A stretch of 64,000 nt of DNA. It comes from Sinorhizobium sp. BG8 (GTDB lineage Bacteria > Pseudomonadota > Alphaproteobacteria > Rhizobiales > Rhizobiaceae). The stretch covers positions 911,001 to 975,000 of the forward strand of contig NZ_CP044011.1 in NCBI RefSeq assembly GCF_016864555.1. The letters are read 5' to 3'. Shown piece by piece: positions 1 through 12,182 of the stretch (position 1 is its first letter; the number at the start of each line of letters is the position of its first letter). The notes under the pieces were generated by a model. That model did not search any database. It was not told the DNA's origin and worked only from the letters and a program-made list of their open reading frames with translations. A program made the translations under genes and the position numbers.

Positions 1-1
1 C

Positions 2-412
2 GGCATCACCCGGATTTCCGGAAAGCCGTTCCCGAAGTCTGAGCTCGGCGCCTCCGCGATGATGCTGGTTCCGGCCGGGCGGCACGGCCCGGAGTTCATC
101 GTCACGCCGAACTTCTACGTCATCAAGGAGTACAACAACTCCGACCTCTATGCGCTCTACATCGGCAACCTGGCCGACCGCATCGCCTACGGCTCCGGCC
201 CGTTCGAAGCGAACTGGGGTGATGTTGGCAAGATGTTGCGCTCGGATGTGCTGGCCATGCAGCAAGCCCTGGTGGCGAAGGGCTACGACGTCGGCAAGGC
301 CGATGGCCTGCCCGGATTCAAGACCAGGCGCTCCCTCGGTGACTGGCAGGCGAAGGCGGGAATGACACCGACCTGTTTCCCCGACGCTTCCCTGAAGGCG
401 AAGCTGCGGTAG
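2..412 (+). CDS. Lytic murein transglycosylase, C-terminal part
   Basis: This is the 3' end of a gene that begins before the window; the frame is open from base 2 and ends at TAG 410-412. The visible residues contain the end of an MltB-like (SLT_2) catalytic domain, with the segment NFYVIKEYNNSDLYALYIG followed by LADRI. After it comes a peptidoglycan-binding type 1 repeat (LRSDVLAMQQALVAKGYDVGKADGLPG) with the usual alternation of hydrophobic and Gly/Asp positions. Family knowledge: such enzymes cleave the MurNAc-GlcNAc bond of periplasmic peptidoglycan, leaving a 1,6-anhydro end. The catalytic Glu lies upstream of the window, so activity cannot be checked. The next gene is convergent. Confidence 0.8.
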   Translation, partial: GITRISGKPFPKSELGASAMMLVPAGRHGPEFIVTPNFYVIKEYNNSDLYALYIGNLADRIAYGSGPFEANWGDVGKMLRSDVLAMQQALVAKGYDVGKADGLPGFKTRRSLGDWQAKAGMTPTCFPDASLKAKLR

Positions 413-435
413 GCGCGTCGTCGCGCGCCTCTTTG
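411..435 (+). terminator. Terminator-like hairpin after transglycosylase
   Basis: AGGCGCG (411-417) pairs with CGCGCCT (424-430) across a 6-nt loop, followed by CTTT. It overlaps the stop codon and lies between convergent genes. The T-run is weak. Confidence 0.35.
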
Positions 436-460
436 GCGTGCAGCCCGCCGGCCCACCCGT

Positions 461-2089
461 TCAGTGCATGTCGACCTGCTGCTTGTAGCGCTCGTATTCG
501 GTCGGAAGGATCGTCTGGCGTTCGATCATGCGATGGACCCGCGGAGCGTCCGCGCTGCGATGCAGTGCTCGCAGCCGGTCGCCGTTTTCCGCGTCGGCCT
601 TGGTGCGGCGCTGGTTGTGACGAACGTATTCGACCCATGTCGGGACATGATAGGTTTCCGTCCATACCGTGGGGTTTTCCAGATCCCGCATCAGGGTCCA
701 TTGCCCCGCCCCGTCGCGGATGCGGATGCGCCTCCGCTCGGTCATCGCCGTCAGGAACTCGGGAATGTCGGCTTCGTCAATCTCGTAGTCGATCAGCACC
801 ACGATGGGTCCGCTTCGGGGCTTCAGGTCGAGCGGAAGCTGCGGCTCGTGGAAACGGTTAAGTGGGTCGAGGTCGAGCGTCTCGAACTGCGGAAGGCCGA
901 AACGCAGCCCGAGGGCAGCGCCGACGACCATCACTCCAGCCGCCCAGAAGAGGGCGTTCTGGGCGCCGTGCGCATCGGCAACTGCGCCCCACAGCCAGCT
1001 TCCGCCAGCGATGCCGCCGAAGGTGGTCGTCTGGTAGAGCGACAGGGCGCGCGCAACGACCCATCGCGGGGTTGAAAGCTGGACGGTCGTGTTGAACAGC
1101 GACAATGCCAGCACCCAGCATGCTCCGGCGATCAGGAGCGCAGGGCCTGTGACGAACGCGTGGGTACTGAGGGCCGTAACGCAGCCGCTGAAGGCAAAGC
1201 CTGTAAACGCCAGGCGCACGGTCCATTCGCTCGACAACAGCTCGCGCATCCGTGCGCTCACCAGCGCACCGGCGATCGCGCCCAGGCCGAAACAGCCGAG
1301 CAGAATGCCGTAGGTGAGCGGGCCCCCTTGCACCAGGTCGCGCGCGACCAGCGGCAGGAGCGCGAGGATGGCACTCGTGGAGAGGCCGAAGGCGAAGCCT
1401 CGCAGCAGGACCTTGCCGATGTTGGGCGACATGGAGACGTAGCGGAAACCCGCGGAGATGGCGCGGCCGAAGCTCTCTCGCGGCAGCGGGCTCACCGGCA
1501 CTGCAGGCTTCCAGCGCAGGAGTGCGAAGATGAGAGCGAAGTAGCTGCACGCATTGACGGCGAAGGCGGCCGCAGCACCTGCCGCAGCAACGATCGCACC
1601 ACCCACTGCCGGTCCGACGCTGCGTGTGATGTTGAAACCCATGCTGTTCAGCGCGACCGCCGCCGGAAGGTCGCTTCTGGGTACCATGTCACCGACGGAG
1701 GCCTGCCAGGCGGGATTGTTGAGCGCGGTGCCGCAGCCGATCAGGAAGGTGAAGAACAGGAGTAGCCACGGCGTGATCAGCCCGTACCACGCACAGAGCG
1801 TCAGGGTCACGGACACGACGAGCATGAAGCCTTGTGCCGCCAGCATGATGCGGCGGCGGTCGAAATTGTCCGCGAGCGCTCCGGAGGCGAGCGAGAAAAG
1901 CATGATCGGCAGTGACGTGGAGGCCTGCACGAGTGCGACCATGTTGGCCGAGTCCGAGATCGACGCCATCATCCAGGCCGCCCCGACCGCCTGGATCAGT
2001 CCGCCGAAGTTGGAAACAAGGCTCGCCGCCCAGATGATGCGGAAGGTTTCGTGCTTGAAAGGGGCCAGGGGGGATGAGGAACTTGGCAC
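461..2089 (-). CDS. MFS transporter with soluble C-terminal domain (MFS_3 type)
   Basis: A 542-residue protein from a GTG start at 2089. Residues about 10-410 carry the hydrophobic segments of a 12-TM major facilitator, with the loop 2-3 signature region GALADNFDRRR. The last ~130 residues are soluble (PIVVLIDYEIDEADIPEF onward, then many Arg/Glu and HVPTWVEYVRHNQRR). This resembles the small ABM-like tail found on a subset of EntS/MFS_3 exporters. Expected role from the family: proton-driven export of a small molecule across the inner membrane; the substrate cannot be deduced. It is a single gene, convergent with the transglycosylase and divergent from rimP. No strong Shine-Dalgarno is visible, so the start is somewhat uncertain. 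Confidence 0.8.
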   Translation of the reverse strand: MPSSSSPLAPFKHETFRIIWAASLVSNFGGLIQAVGAAWMMASISDSANMVALVQASTSLPIMLFSLASGALADNFDRRRIMLAAQGFMLVVSVTLTLCAWYGLITPWLLLFFTFLIGCGTALNNPAWQASVGDMVPRSDLPAAVALNSMGFNITRSVGPAVGGAIVAAAGAAAAFAVNACSYFALIFALLRWKPAVPVSPLPRESFGRAISAGFRYVSMSPNIGKVLLRGFAFGLSTSAILALLPLVARDLVQGGPLTYGILLGCFGLGAIAGALVSARMRELLSSEWTVRLAFTGFAFSGCVTALSTHAFVTGPALLIAGACWVLALSLFNTTVQLSTPRWVVARALSLYQTTTFGGIAGGSWLWGAVADAHGAQNALFWAAGVMVVGAALGLRFGLPQFETLDLDPLNRFHEPQLPLDLKPRSGPIVVLIDYEIDEADIPEFLTAMTERRRIRIRDGAGQWTLMRDLENPTVWTETYHVPTWVEYVRHNQRRTKADAENGDRLRALHRSADAPRVHRMIERQTILPTEYERYKQQVDMH

Positions 2090-2298
2090 CGGGAACTCGC
2101 TCGGATCGTGTCTGCTTCTGATGGGACCGGGTGTAAGGTAGTCGCCTGAGGGCTCACGGCAAGCACGACAGGCGCACCTTTGTCCGGTGCGGTCTTCTGC
2201 GCCCCCGAAACGCGGGCGTCAACATCCCGGTTTCCGGCCTCTCTTGATATTTCCTCCGCCACCGCGTATATAGCCGATAAATTCTTGATCGGCTGATG

Positions 2299-2330
2299 AA
2301 GAGTGGGACCGCGAGGACCCGCTCTTTTTT
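2299..2330 (+). terminator. Intrinsic terminator/attenuator in the rimP leader
   Basis: AAGAGTGGG (2299-2307) pairs with CCCGCTCTT (2318-2326) with one G-T wobble, followed by an uninterrupted T tract to 2330. No plus-strand gene lies upstream within 280 bp, and rimP starts 45 bp downstream. An attenuator in the 5' leader of the rimP-nusA-infB transcript is therefore the most economical reading (inference). Confidence 0.6.
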
Positions 2331-2375
2331 ATTGCCCCGATCAGGCGCATTATCGAGCATGCCGGAGGGCATCAC

Positions 2376-2987
2376 GTGTCCGACACGAATGAAACGACTG
2401 AAAGATATGATCCGCGGCTGATCGTCGAGACCGGTCTCGACCGTCGCGTGGCCGACATCATAGAACCCGTTCTGGTGCAGCTGGGGTACCGTCTCGTGCG
2501 CGTACGGCTCTCGGCACAGAACGGTCTGACCCTGCAGATCATGTGCGAGCGCAACGACGGCACCATGACGGTCGAGGATTGCGAGACCGTTTCGACCGCG
2601 GTTTCGCCGGTCCTCGATGTTGAGGATCCCATCGACAAGGCGTATCATCTCGAGGTGTCGTCGCCGGGTATCGACCGGCCCATGGTCCGCAAGTCCGATT
2701 TCGTGCGTTGGCTCGGGCATCTCGTCAAGTGCGAGACGTCGATTCTCGTCGACAACCGGAAGCGTTTCCGCGGCAAGATTCTGGCCGCCGATGCGGATGG
2801 CTTCACCATCGAGCGCGATCAGCCTGCATATGGCGAGGAGCCGAGGGTCGTAATTCCGTTTACGGCGCTCGCCGAGGCGAAGCTGATACTGACCGACGAT
2901 CTGATCCGTGACGCACTGCGCGCCGACAAGGAAGCCAAGGCTGCGCAGGCCGCGAACCAGAACGACGAGGACGCGGAAGAGCTTTAA
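2376..2987 (+). CDS. rimP: Ribosome maturation factor RimP
   Basis: A 203-residue protein from GTG 2376, chosen because GGAGGG at 2363-2368 sits at the right distance. It carries the family landmarks: an N-terminal alpha/beta domain ending in the conserved [11 protein letters not shown] (around residue 90), then an SH3-like C-terminal domain ([18 protein letters not shown], then FTIERD). RimP binds the 30S subunit during late maturation. It is longer than the ~150-residue E. coli protein because of a C-terminal Lys/Ala/Asp/Glu-rich tail, which is common in alphaproteobacteria. It is first in the conserved rimP-nusA-ylxR-infB-rbfA-truB cluster. Confidence 0.95.
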   Translation: MSDTNETTERYDPRLIVETGLDRRVADIIEPVLVQLGYRLVRVRLSAQNGLTLQIMCERNDGTMTVEDCETVSTAVSPVLDVEDPIDKAYHLEVSSPGIDRPMVRKSDFVRWLGHLVKCETSILVDNRKRFRGKILAADADGFTIERDQPAYGEEPRVVIPFTALAEAKLILTDDLIRDALRADKEAKAAQAANQNDEDAEEL

Positions 2988-3107
2988 TGAACCCTGTACT
3001 GCGCGCTCGAATGGGCGGCAACGGGGCGAACCGAGAGACAACCGGAACGGCAAGCCGTTCCATGAGCCGAGGCGGATGCGCCGGCAACACGATGGAGACT
3101 TACGACA

Positions 3108-4715
3108 ATGGCAGTCAGTGCTAACCGGCTAGAACTTCTGCAGATCGCAGATGCTGTGGCGCGCGAAAAGGTCATCGACAGAGAGATCGTGCTGGCTGCG
3201 ATGGCCGATGCCATCCAGAAGGCGGCACGCTCGCGCTACGGTTCGGAATCGAACATCCGCGCCGACATCAATTCCAAGACCGGTGAAATCCGCCTCCAGC
3301 GCCTGCTGGAAGTCGTCGATCACGCCGAGGACTACTCGACCCAGATCCCGCTGGAACTCGCCCGCGACCGCAATCCGGACGCCAAGCTCGGCGACTTCAT
3401 CGCAGATCCGCTGCCGCCGATGGATTTCGGCCGTATCGCCGCCCAGTCGGCCAAGCAGGTCATCGTGCAGAAGGTGCGCGAGGCCGAGCGTGATCGCCAG
3501 TATGAGGAATACAAGGACCGCATGGGCGAGATCGTCAACGGTACGGTCAAGCGCGTGGAATATGGCAACGTCATCGTCGATCTCGGCCGTGGCGAAGGCA
3601 TCATCCGTCGCGACGAGATGATCCCGCGCGAAAACATGCGCTACGGCGACCGCGTCCGTGCCTACGTCTACGACGTGCGCCGCGAGCAGCGCGGCCCGCA
3701 GATCTTCCTGTCGCGCACCCATCCGCAGTTCATGGTCAAGCTCTTCACCATGGAAGTGCCGGAAATCTACGACGGTATCATCCAGATCAAGTCGGTTGCC
3801 CGTGATCCGGGTTCACGCGCCAAGATCGCCGTCATCTCGAACGATAGCTCAATCGACCCGGTTGGCGCCTGCGTCGGTATGCGTGGTTCGCGCGTGCAGG
3901 CGGTTGTCGGTGAGTTGCAGGGCGAAAAGATCGACATCATTCCGTGGTCGCAGGACCCTGCTTCCTTCATCGTCAACGCTTTGCAGCCGGCCGAGGTCGC
4001 CAAGGTCGTTCTCGACGAGGATGCGGAGCGCATCGAAGTGGTCGTGCCCGACGAGCAGCTGTCGCTCGCCATCGGTCGCCGCGGTCAGAACGTTCGCCTC
4101 GCTTCGCAGCTTACCGGCTGGGATATCGACATCCTGACCGAGCAGGAAGAGAGCGAGCGCCGCCAGAAGGAATTCAACGAGCGCACGGCCCTGTTCATGG
4201 ACGCGCTCGACGTCGACGAGATGGTTGGCCAGGTGCTGGCTTCCGAAGGCTTTGCGGCCGTTGAGGAGCTCGCCTATGTCGAGCTCGATGAAATCTCTTC
4301 GATCGATGGTTTCGACGAGGATACGGCCGTCGAAATCCAGACCCGCGCTCGCGAGTACCTCGATCGTCTGGAAGCCGAACTCGATGCCAAGCGCAAGGAG
4401 CTTGGTGTTTCGGACGACCTTCGTAAGATTGACGGCCTGACCGGGCAGATGCTGGTCGCGCTCGGCGAAGACGGCATCAAGACGATGGAAGATTTCGCAG
4501 GCTGCGCCGCGGACGACCTCGTCGGCTGGACCGAACGCAAGGACGGCGAGACCAAGAAGTTCGAAGGCCTGTTCTCCAAGCTCGACGTTTCCCGCGCGGA
4601 AGCCGAGGCGATGATCGTTCAGGCCCGTCTTGCTGCCGGCTGGATCACCGAGGAAGAACTCGCCGAGAGCCAGACCGAGGCCGAAATCGTGGAAGGCGCC
4701 GAACAGGACGCCTGA
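3108..4715 (+). CDS. nusA: Transcription termination/antitermination factor NusA
   Basis: A 535-residue protein with the full NusA architecture. The N-terminal RNA-polymerase-binding domain spans ~1-125. An S1 domain covers ~140-205 (GEIVNGTVKRVEYGNVIVDL). Two KH domains cover ~205-345 and include the GRRGQNVRLAS loop. Two acidic C-terminal helix-hairpin-helix repeats start near LDVDEMVGQVLASEGF and IDGLTGQMLVALGEDGI. It modulates pausing, Rho-dependent termination and rRNA antitermination. The gene follows rimP after 120 bp. The C-terminal repeats are those which in other bacteria contact the RNA polymerase alpha subunit or relieve NusA autoinhibition. Confidence 0.97.
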   Translation: MAVSANRLELLQIADAVAREKVIDREIVLAAMADAIQKAARSRYGSESNIRADINSKTGEIRLQRLLEVVDHAEDYSTQIPLELARDRNPDAKLGDFIADPLPPMDFGRIAAQSAKQVIVQKVREAERDRQYEEYKDRMGEIVNGTVKRVEYGNVIVDLGRGEGIIRRDEMIPRENMRYGDRVRAYVYDVRREQRGPQIFLSRTHPQFMVKLFTMEVPEIYDGIIQIKSVARDPGSRAKIAVISNDSSIDPVGACVGMRGSRVQAVVGELQGEKIDIIPWSQDPASFIVNALQPAEVAKVVLDEDAERIEVVVPDEQLSLAIGRRGQNVRLASQLTGWDIDILTEQEESERRQKEFNERTALFMDALDVDEMVGQVLASEGFAAVEELAYVELDEISSIDGFDEDTAVEIQTRAREYLDRLEAELDAKRKELGVSDDLRKIDGLTGQMLVALGEDGIKTMEDFAGCAADDLVGWTERKDGETKKFEGLFSKLDVSRAEAEAMIVQARLAAGWITEEELAESQTEAEIVEGAEQDA

Positions 4716-4749
4716 GGCGCCCGGTTCGACGCGGAAAGCGGGGAAGCCT

Positions 4750-5412
4750 TTGGCGGTCAGCAAACGCAAGGAAGACAGTGACGGCGCGCGCATGTGCATC
4801 GTCACGCGGGCGAGCGGCGATACGGACGAACTCATCCGTTTCGTCGCCGGACCGGACGGAACCGTGGTCCCCGACCTCAAGCGGCAGCTTCCGGGCCGTG
4901 GCTGCTGGGTCACGGCGGAACGCTCCGTCGTCGAGAAGGCCGTTTCGAAGCGGCTTTTCGCCAAGGCATTGAAATCGGACGTCAAGGCCGACCCGGGCCT
5001 CGGCGCGGAGGTCGAAAGACTTTTCGTGCTGCAGCTTGCGGGGATGATGAACATGGCCCGCAAGGCAGGCCAGTTCATTACCGGCTCGACCAAGGTGGAG
5101 CAGGCGGTGCGCAGTCTCGCGGCGCTTGCGGTGTTCCATGCGGCCGATGCGGCCCCGGACGGCGTGCGCAAGATCGATCAGGCTCGCAAGGCGATGAGTT
5201 TCGCGAGCGAGGACGAGCAGGAAATACCCTCCTTCCGCTTCGCGACCGAGGCGGAAATGGAGGGCCTTTTGGGTCAGAATGCTTTTATCCATGCCGCAGC
5301 GCTTGCAGGGCAGGCGGGTGAGGGTGTAGTGAAGCGCGCAATCATGCTCGAAAAGTACCGTGGCAACAGCCGGGTCGGGGCACATGGCGGCGCTGGCCAG
5401 CCAAACCAATGA
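4750..5412 (+). CDS. YlxR (DUF448) / L7Ae-like RNA-binding protein
   Basis: A 220-residue protein. I place the start at TTG 4750, 34 bp after nusA and close behind GGGGAAG; the frame is open further upstream but that part overlaps nusA. The N-terminal ~85 residues are a YlxR domain (MCIVTR at the front, then FVAGPDG and GRGCWVT). The second half is an L7Ae/L30e-type domain (MMNMARKAGQFITGSTKVEQ). Both domain types bind RNA. Fusion of YlxR and L7Ae is usual in alphaproteobacteria. Its position between nusA and infB is conserved, but its exact role in translation or transcription is not established here. Confidence 0.85.
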   Translation: MAVSKRKEDSDGARMCIVTRASGDTDELIRFVAGPDGTVVPDLKRQLPGRGCWVTAERSVVEKAVSKRLFAKALKSDVKADPGLGAEVERLFVLQLAGMMNMARKAGQFITGSTKVEQAVRSLAALAVFHAADAAPDGVRKIDQARKAMSFASEDEQEIPSFRFATEAEMEGLLGQNAFIHAAALAGQAGEGVVKRAIMLEKYRGNSRVGAHGGAGQPNQ

Positions 5413-5516
5413 CACTGTCACCGGCTTCCGGCCGGCCTGCTTTGCATTGGATGAACGAAATTGAACGACGGGGTCTGGTGATACGCATCCGGCTCTGATC
5501 TTAGGAACGGAACGGA

Positions 5517-8182
<2,666 letters not shown>

Positions 8183-8208
8183 TAGCGGCCAATTATTCAT
8201 ACGACGGC

Positions 8209-8230
8209 AAGGGGCGCTTCGGCGCCCCTT
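8209..8230 (+). terminator. Hairpin downstream of infB
   Basis: AAGGGGCGC (8209-8217) and GCGCCCCTT (8222-8230) form a perfect 9-bp stem closed by a TTCG tetraloop. The T-run after it is poor (CCTGTAT), so it may be a weak terminator or an mRNA-stabilising stem between infB and rbfA. Confidence 0.55.
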
Positions 8231-8424
8231 CCTGTATCAGAAGGGTTCATGGCCGCGAGGCGGCATTGTCCTTCCCTGACCCGATCAAGGCGGTGGACGG
8301 AAGGCTTCTCGCCCTGCCGGCCACCCGTGTCTTGACCTTTTGACACAAAAGGTTCATTTCACCCTCTCTTTTGACAAGGGTTCGAACCCCAGGGCCGGCT
8401 GACGGCAGACAGAGACCACAGACC

Positions 8425-8835
8425 ATGACCAAGGCAACGACTTCCGCGCCGTCGCAGCGCATGCTTCGTGTTGGCGAACAGGTGCGCGCAGCGATCACCC
8501 AGATCCTTCAGCGCGGCGAAGTGCGCGATCCGCTGATAGAGAAGACGGTGATCTCGATTTCGGAGGTACGCATGTCTCCGGACCTGAAGCACGCCACGGC
8601 CTATGTCACGCCGCTTGGGGTGGCCGACCACACCACAGTGATCGAAGCCCTGAACCGCAACGCGAAATACATTCGCGGCCGCCTTGGCCCGCAGTTGCGG
8701 CAGATGAAATACATGCCGGACGTGCGCTTCCGCGACGATACCAGCTTTGACAATTACAAGAAGATCGATGAGCTCCTGCGCTCCCCAGAGGTCGCGCGCG
8801 ACCTCTCCGCAGGCGACGAGAACGAAGAACAATAG
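8425..8835 (+). CDS. rbfA: 30S ribosome-binding factor RbfA
   Basis: A 136-residue protein beginning [20 protein letters not shown]. The frame is open 18 codons further upstream, but the RbfA family starts near here. It has the KH-like fold signature: [34 protein letters not shown], and a C-terminal [19 protein letters not shown]. RbfA binds the 16S rRNA 5' helix region and is needed for 30S maturation and cold adaptation. The acidic tail (SAGDENEEQ) is typical of alphaproteobacteria. truB follows after only 8 bp, indicating one transcript. Confidence 0.95.
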   Translation: MTKATTSAPSQRMLRVGEQVRAAITQILQRGEVRDPLIEKTVISISEVRMSPDLKHATAYVTPLGVADHTTVIEALNRNAKYIRGRLGPQLRQMKYMPDVRFRDDTSFDNYKKIDELLRSPEVARDLSAGDENEEQ

Positions 8836-8843
8836 AAGTACAG

Positions 8844-9779
8844 ATGTCCAAACCACGCAAACCCAAGGGGCGCCCGGTTTCCGGATGGCTCATCCTCGAC
8901 AAGCCCTTCGACTTCGGGTCGACGGAAGCAGTTTCCAAGATCAAGTGGCTCTTCAAGGCCCAGAAGGCCGGACATGCGGGAACCCTTGACCCCCTTGCTT
9001 CCGGCATGCTGCCGATTGCTCTCGGCGATGCCACCAAGACGGTTCCCTATGTCATGGATGGTCGCAAGATCTATGAGTTCACGGTGACCTGGGGCGAGGA
9101 GCGGTCGACGGACGATCTGGAAGGCGACGTGACACGAAGCAGCTCGGATCGCCCCACCGCAGAGGCCATTCACGCGCTAATTCCCGCCTACACGGGGACA
9201 ATCCAGCAAATTCCGCCGCAGTTTTCAGCGATCAAGATCGAAGGCGAGCGCGCCTACGATCTCGCCCGGGAAGGCGAGACCGTCGAGATCCCGTCGCGCG
9301 AGGTCGAGATTCACCGGCTGACTCTGGTCGGATGCCCGGACGAGAACACTGCACACTTCGAGGTCGAATGCGGAAAGGGCACGTACGTGCGTGCGCTCGC
9401 GCGTGATTTCGGTCGGGACCTCGGGTGCTACGGTCACGTTTCCTCGCTACGCCGTACCTTCGTCGCCCCGTTCGGCGAGGAGGACATGGTGCCGCTTGCG
9501 GATCTGGTGGCGCTGGAGTCCATCGAGGACGACGCGGAGCGGCTGGCCGCACTGGACGAGTTCCTGATCGACACGGCGGAGGCACTTTCCGACCTTCCGC
9601 ATGTCGCGGTCAGCGAAGACCAGGCGCATCGGCTGCGGATGGGCAATCCGATCATCCTGCGGGGCCGCGACGCTCCCGTATCGGCGGACGAAGCCTATGC
9701 GACCGCGCGCGGCAAGCTCGTCGCTATCGGCGAAGTGGGTGGCGGGGAGTTTCGCCCGAAGAGGGTCTTCGCCGGTTGA
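8844..9779 (+). CDS. truB: tRNA pseudouridine(55) synthase TruB
   Basis: A 311-residue protein. It has the TruB family catalytic loop [16 protein letters not shown], with the nucleophilic Asp at about residue 49, and the conserved [17 protein letters not shown] and [15 protein letters not shown] segments. It isomerises U55 in the T-loop of tRNAs. The C-terminal ~80 residues form a PUA-like region. The gene is translationally close to rbfA and completes the cluster; the following 195 bp separate it from a histidine kinase. Confidence 0.96.
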   Translation: MSKPRKPKGRPVSGWLILDKPFDFGSTEAVSKIKWLFKAQKAGHAGTLDPLASGMLPIALGDATKTVPYVMDGRKIYEFTVTWGEERSTDDLEGDVTRSSSDRPTAEAIHALIPAYTGTIQQIPPQFSAIKIEGERAYDLAREGETVEIPSREVEIHRLTLVGCPDENTAHFEVECGKGTYVRALARDFGRDLGCYGHVSSLRRTFVAPFGEEDMVPLADLVALESIEDDAERLAALDEFLIDTAEALSDLPHVAVSEDQAHRLRMGNPIILRGRDAPVSADEAYATARGKLVAIGEVGGGEFRPKRVFAG

Positions 9780-9803
9780 CGGCGGGTCTCTTCACGAAGG
9801 CGC

Positions 9804-9822
9804 CTCGCCCGGTCCGGGCGAG
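9804..9822. terminator. GC-rich hairpin after truB
   Basis: CTCGCCCGG (9804-9812) and CCGGGCGAG (9814-9822) are perfectly complementary (8-bp stem with a 3-nt loop). It lies 25 bp after the truB stop without a T-run, so it is a possible terminator only. Confidence 0.3.
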
Positions 9823-9974
9823 CGCGCGAAATATCGCCACTTGATTTCCCCTGACGGGCGCGGCTTTATAGGCGCCTGAAGTCGTCGCGTGTCGGGCATG
9901 CACGCTCAATACGTCAAGCTCTTTCGCTGGCTAAGGGCACGGCGCGGCCTGGCACCGGGCAGAAAGGGTGGCCG

Positions 9975-11702
9975 GTGACGATCGCAATGAAAGAGGCAAC
10001 AGCGCCTTCCGAGAAGGCTCTCCGCTCGTTCTGGCGCAGGTGGCTGCACCGGCCGATTGCCTTTTACATGGTCTGCCTCATCCTCGTCGTCGTCGTTCCG
10101 GCGTTTCTCTTTGCCATTATCGTCGTGGAGCGCACGAACGAGGCGCAGGAGAGGATCTTAGAATCCCTGCTCCGGACATCCACAGGTGCCGTCAATCGGG
10201 TGGTGGAGCGCGAAGTGTCGGGCATGGTCTCGACACTGAATTTCCTCTCGACCTCCGATCACCTTCAGAAAGGCAACTTCGAGGAGCTGCATGCGCAGGC
10301 CGTCAAGGCGCTCGCCGGCAGTAATACCCACTTCCTGCTGATCGACCGGAACCTCCATCAGGTTCTGAACACGCGCGTGAGTTACGGCGCGCCTCTCGGT
10401 CCGACGTCCGACCCCGAGACTGCCGAGGATGTGTTCGAGCGCGATACGCTCGCTGTCTCCAACCTCTTCTTCGGCAAGACGGCCCAGAAGTGGGTGTTCA
10501 ACGTCTATCAACCGGTGCGCCTTGCCTCCGGCGAAAGCATGTTGCTCACTCTGACCAAAAATGCCGAAAGCCTGGAGAATGCGGTCAACCGGGACATTCT
10601 TTCCCCGGGCTGGAGCGCCGCCGTTCTTGATGGCGCAGGCAACGTGATCGTTTCGACCGATACGACCCAGCAGACCGGAGCACCCTTCTTCCTGCAGGTC
10701 GTCCCATCCCTCAGGCTCGGCGTGAGTACGATGTCCCATGGCGGCGAAGAATATCGTGTCGTGACGGAATTCTCTGCCGTGACCGGCTGGAAGATCATCG
10801 CCTGGGCCAAGGCTTCGGCGGTGCAGGCGCCTGCCGAGGCTTCGTTCCTCTGGCTCACGATCGGAGGCCTTGTCTTCGCCGTGATCGCTGCTTGCGGAGG
10901 TCTCGCCATCGCACGGATTGTCTCGCGCGATGTGAGGATGCTGGCGAGCGATGCCCGCAAGCTCGGAGAAGGCAAGCGAATTCCTCCGCGCCGTCACGCG
11001 GTCGCCGAGCTCGAGACGGTCTCACGTGCCCTCTCGACGGCTTCGGATGCCCGCAGGAGAGCCGAGGGGGAAGTGCGGTTCCTGATGCGCGAGGTGGCCC
11101 ATCGTTCGAAAAACCAGCTTACGGTGATTCAGGCGATGCTCAACCAGTCCGCAAACAAGGCGGAATCGGCGAGCGAATTCGCCGATGCTTTCCGCAAGCG
11201 GGTTGCGGGGCTCGCCCGGTCGACCGACCTGATGATCGACAATGCCAGCCAGGGCGTGAATTTCGCCGATCTCGCCCGAAACCAGCTGAAGCCCTTCGCT
11301 CCCGACGAGCCGCGCCGCCTGACGATCGCGGGACCCGAGGTTCTTCTCGATGCGCAGACATCGCAAACCCTCGGCATGGCGTTGCACGAGCTTGCGACCA
11401 ACGCCACGAAATACGGCGCCTTTGCCAATAGCGACGGAACCGTCACCCTCACTTGGACCGATGACGGCGAGACCCTTCGCATCGTCTGGCGCGAGCGCGG
11501 TGCTGAGATCGAGCCGGAACACCGCGCCAGTGATCGGAAGGGTTTCGGCAGCACGGTTCTCGAGCGGATGCTCAGCATGGCCCTTGACGCGACGCTCGAA
11601 CGGCAAATGCACGAAGATGGAATCGAGTGGAATGTCAGCATACCGTCGCGGAACCTCAGGGCGGCGGATCATCCGGAGGTTGCGGACGGCGAGCAAGGCT
11701 GA
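9975..11702 (+). CDS. Membrane sensor histidine kinase, HWE/HisKA_2 type
   Basis: A 575-residue protein from GTG 9975 (an in-frame ATG follows at 9987). A TM segment at ~29-50 is followed by a ~240-residue extracytoplasmic sensor of Cache-like length, a second TM at ~290-312 and a HAMP-like linker. The kinase core has its phospho-acceptor at His376 in FLMREVAHRSKNQL, the N-box ELATNATKYGAF, and the WRERG element characteristic of HWE kinases. It ends with FGSTVLERML. Such kinases are common in rhizobia, often feeding general stress (PhyR) or light pathways. There is no adjacent response regulator, so the partner and signal are unknown. Confidence 0.88.
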   Translation: MTIAMKEATAPSEKALRSFWRRWLHRPIAFYMVCLILVVVVPAFLFAIIVVERTNEAQERILESLLRTSTGAVNRVVEREVSGMVSTLNFLSTSDHLQKGNFEELHAQAVKALAGSNTHFLLIDRNLHQVLNTRVSYGAPLGPTSDPETAEDVFERDTLAVSNLFFGKTAQKWVFNVYQPVRLASGESMLLTLTKNAESLENAVNRDILSPGWSAAVLDGAGNVIVSTDTTQQTGAPFFLQVVPSLRLGVSTMSHGGEEYRVVTEFSAVTGWKIIAWAKASAVQAPAEASFLWLTIGGLVFAVIAACGGLAIARIVSRDVRMLASDARKLGEGKRIPPRRHAVAELETVSRALSTASDARRRAEGEVRFLMREVAHRSKNQLTVIQAMLNQSANKAESASEFADAFRKRVAGLARSTDLMIDNASQGVNFADLARNQLKPFAPDEPRRLTIAGPEVLLDAQTSQTLGMALHELATNATKYGAFANSDGTVTLTWTDDGETLRIVWRERGAEIEPEHRASDRKGFGSTVLERMLSMALDATLERQMHEDGIEWNVSIPSRNLRAADHPEVADGEQG

Positions 11703-11866
11703 CGGCGCACGCTTTTGGGGGCCGGTATCTCCCCTTCCATTTCGTGGCTGAATGGTTTATAGGCACGCCCAGCATTCGGGCCTGGCCCGTCTGCCTTCAT
11801 GGCCATTGCTGGACGACATCCCGGCAATTGGCGACCCAAGTCCTCCATTGATGAAAGGATCATTCG

Positions 11867-12136
11867 ATGTCGATCACTGCTGAGCGCAAGGCTGCGCTGA
11901 TCAAGGAATACGCGACCGTCGAAGGCGATACCGGTTCTCCGGAAGTCCAGGTTGCAATCCTGACCGAGCGCATCAACAACCTGACGGAACACTTCAAGGG
12001 CCACAAGAAGGACAACCACTCCCGTCGTGGTCTTCTGACGATGGTTTCGAGCCGCCGCTCGCTTCTTGACTATCTCAAGAAGAAGGACGAGTCCCGTTAC
12101 AGCAAGCTGATTGCTGCACTGGGCATTCGCCGCTAA
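11867..12136 (+). CDS. rpsO: 30S ribosomal protein uS15
   Basis: An 89-residue protein, exactly family length, with the diagnostic [20 protein letters not shown] and LVSSRR-type segment [16 protein letters not shown]. It binds the three-way junction of 16S rRNA helices 20-22 as a primary assembly protein. AAGGATC lies just before the ATG. Its position next to pnp is conserved across proteobacteria. Confidence 0.98.
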   Translation: MSITAERKAALIKEYATVEGDTGSPEVQVAILTERINNLTEHFKGHKKDNHSRRGLLTMVSSRRSLLDYLKKKDESRYSKLIAALGIRR

Positions 12137-12142
12137 GTTTTT

Positions 12143-12182
12143 CTGGCGGGCGTTCCTTGCGGAGCGCCCGCCAGTTGTTTTT
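12143..12182 (+). terminator. Intrinsic terminator after rpsO
   Basis: CTGGCGGGCG (12143-12152) pairs perfectly with CGCCCGCCAG (12165-12174), followed by TTGTTTTT. It is a textbook Rho-independent structure. Confidence 0.9.
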
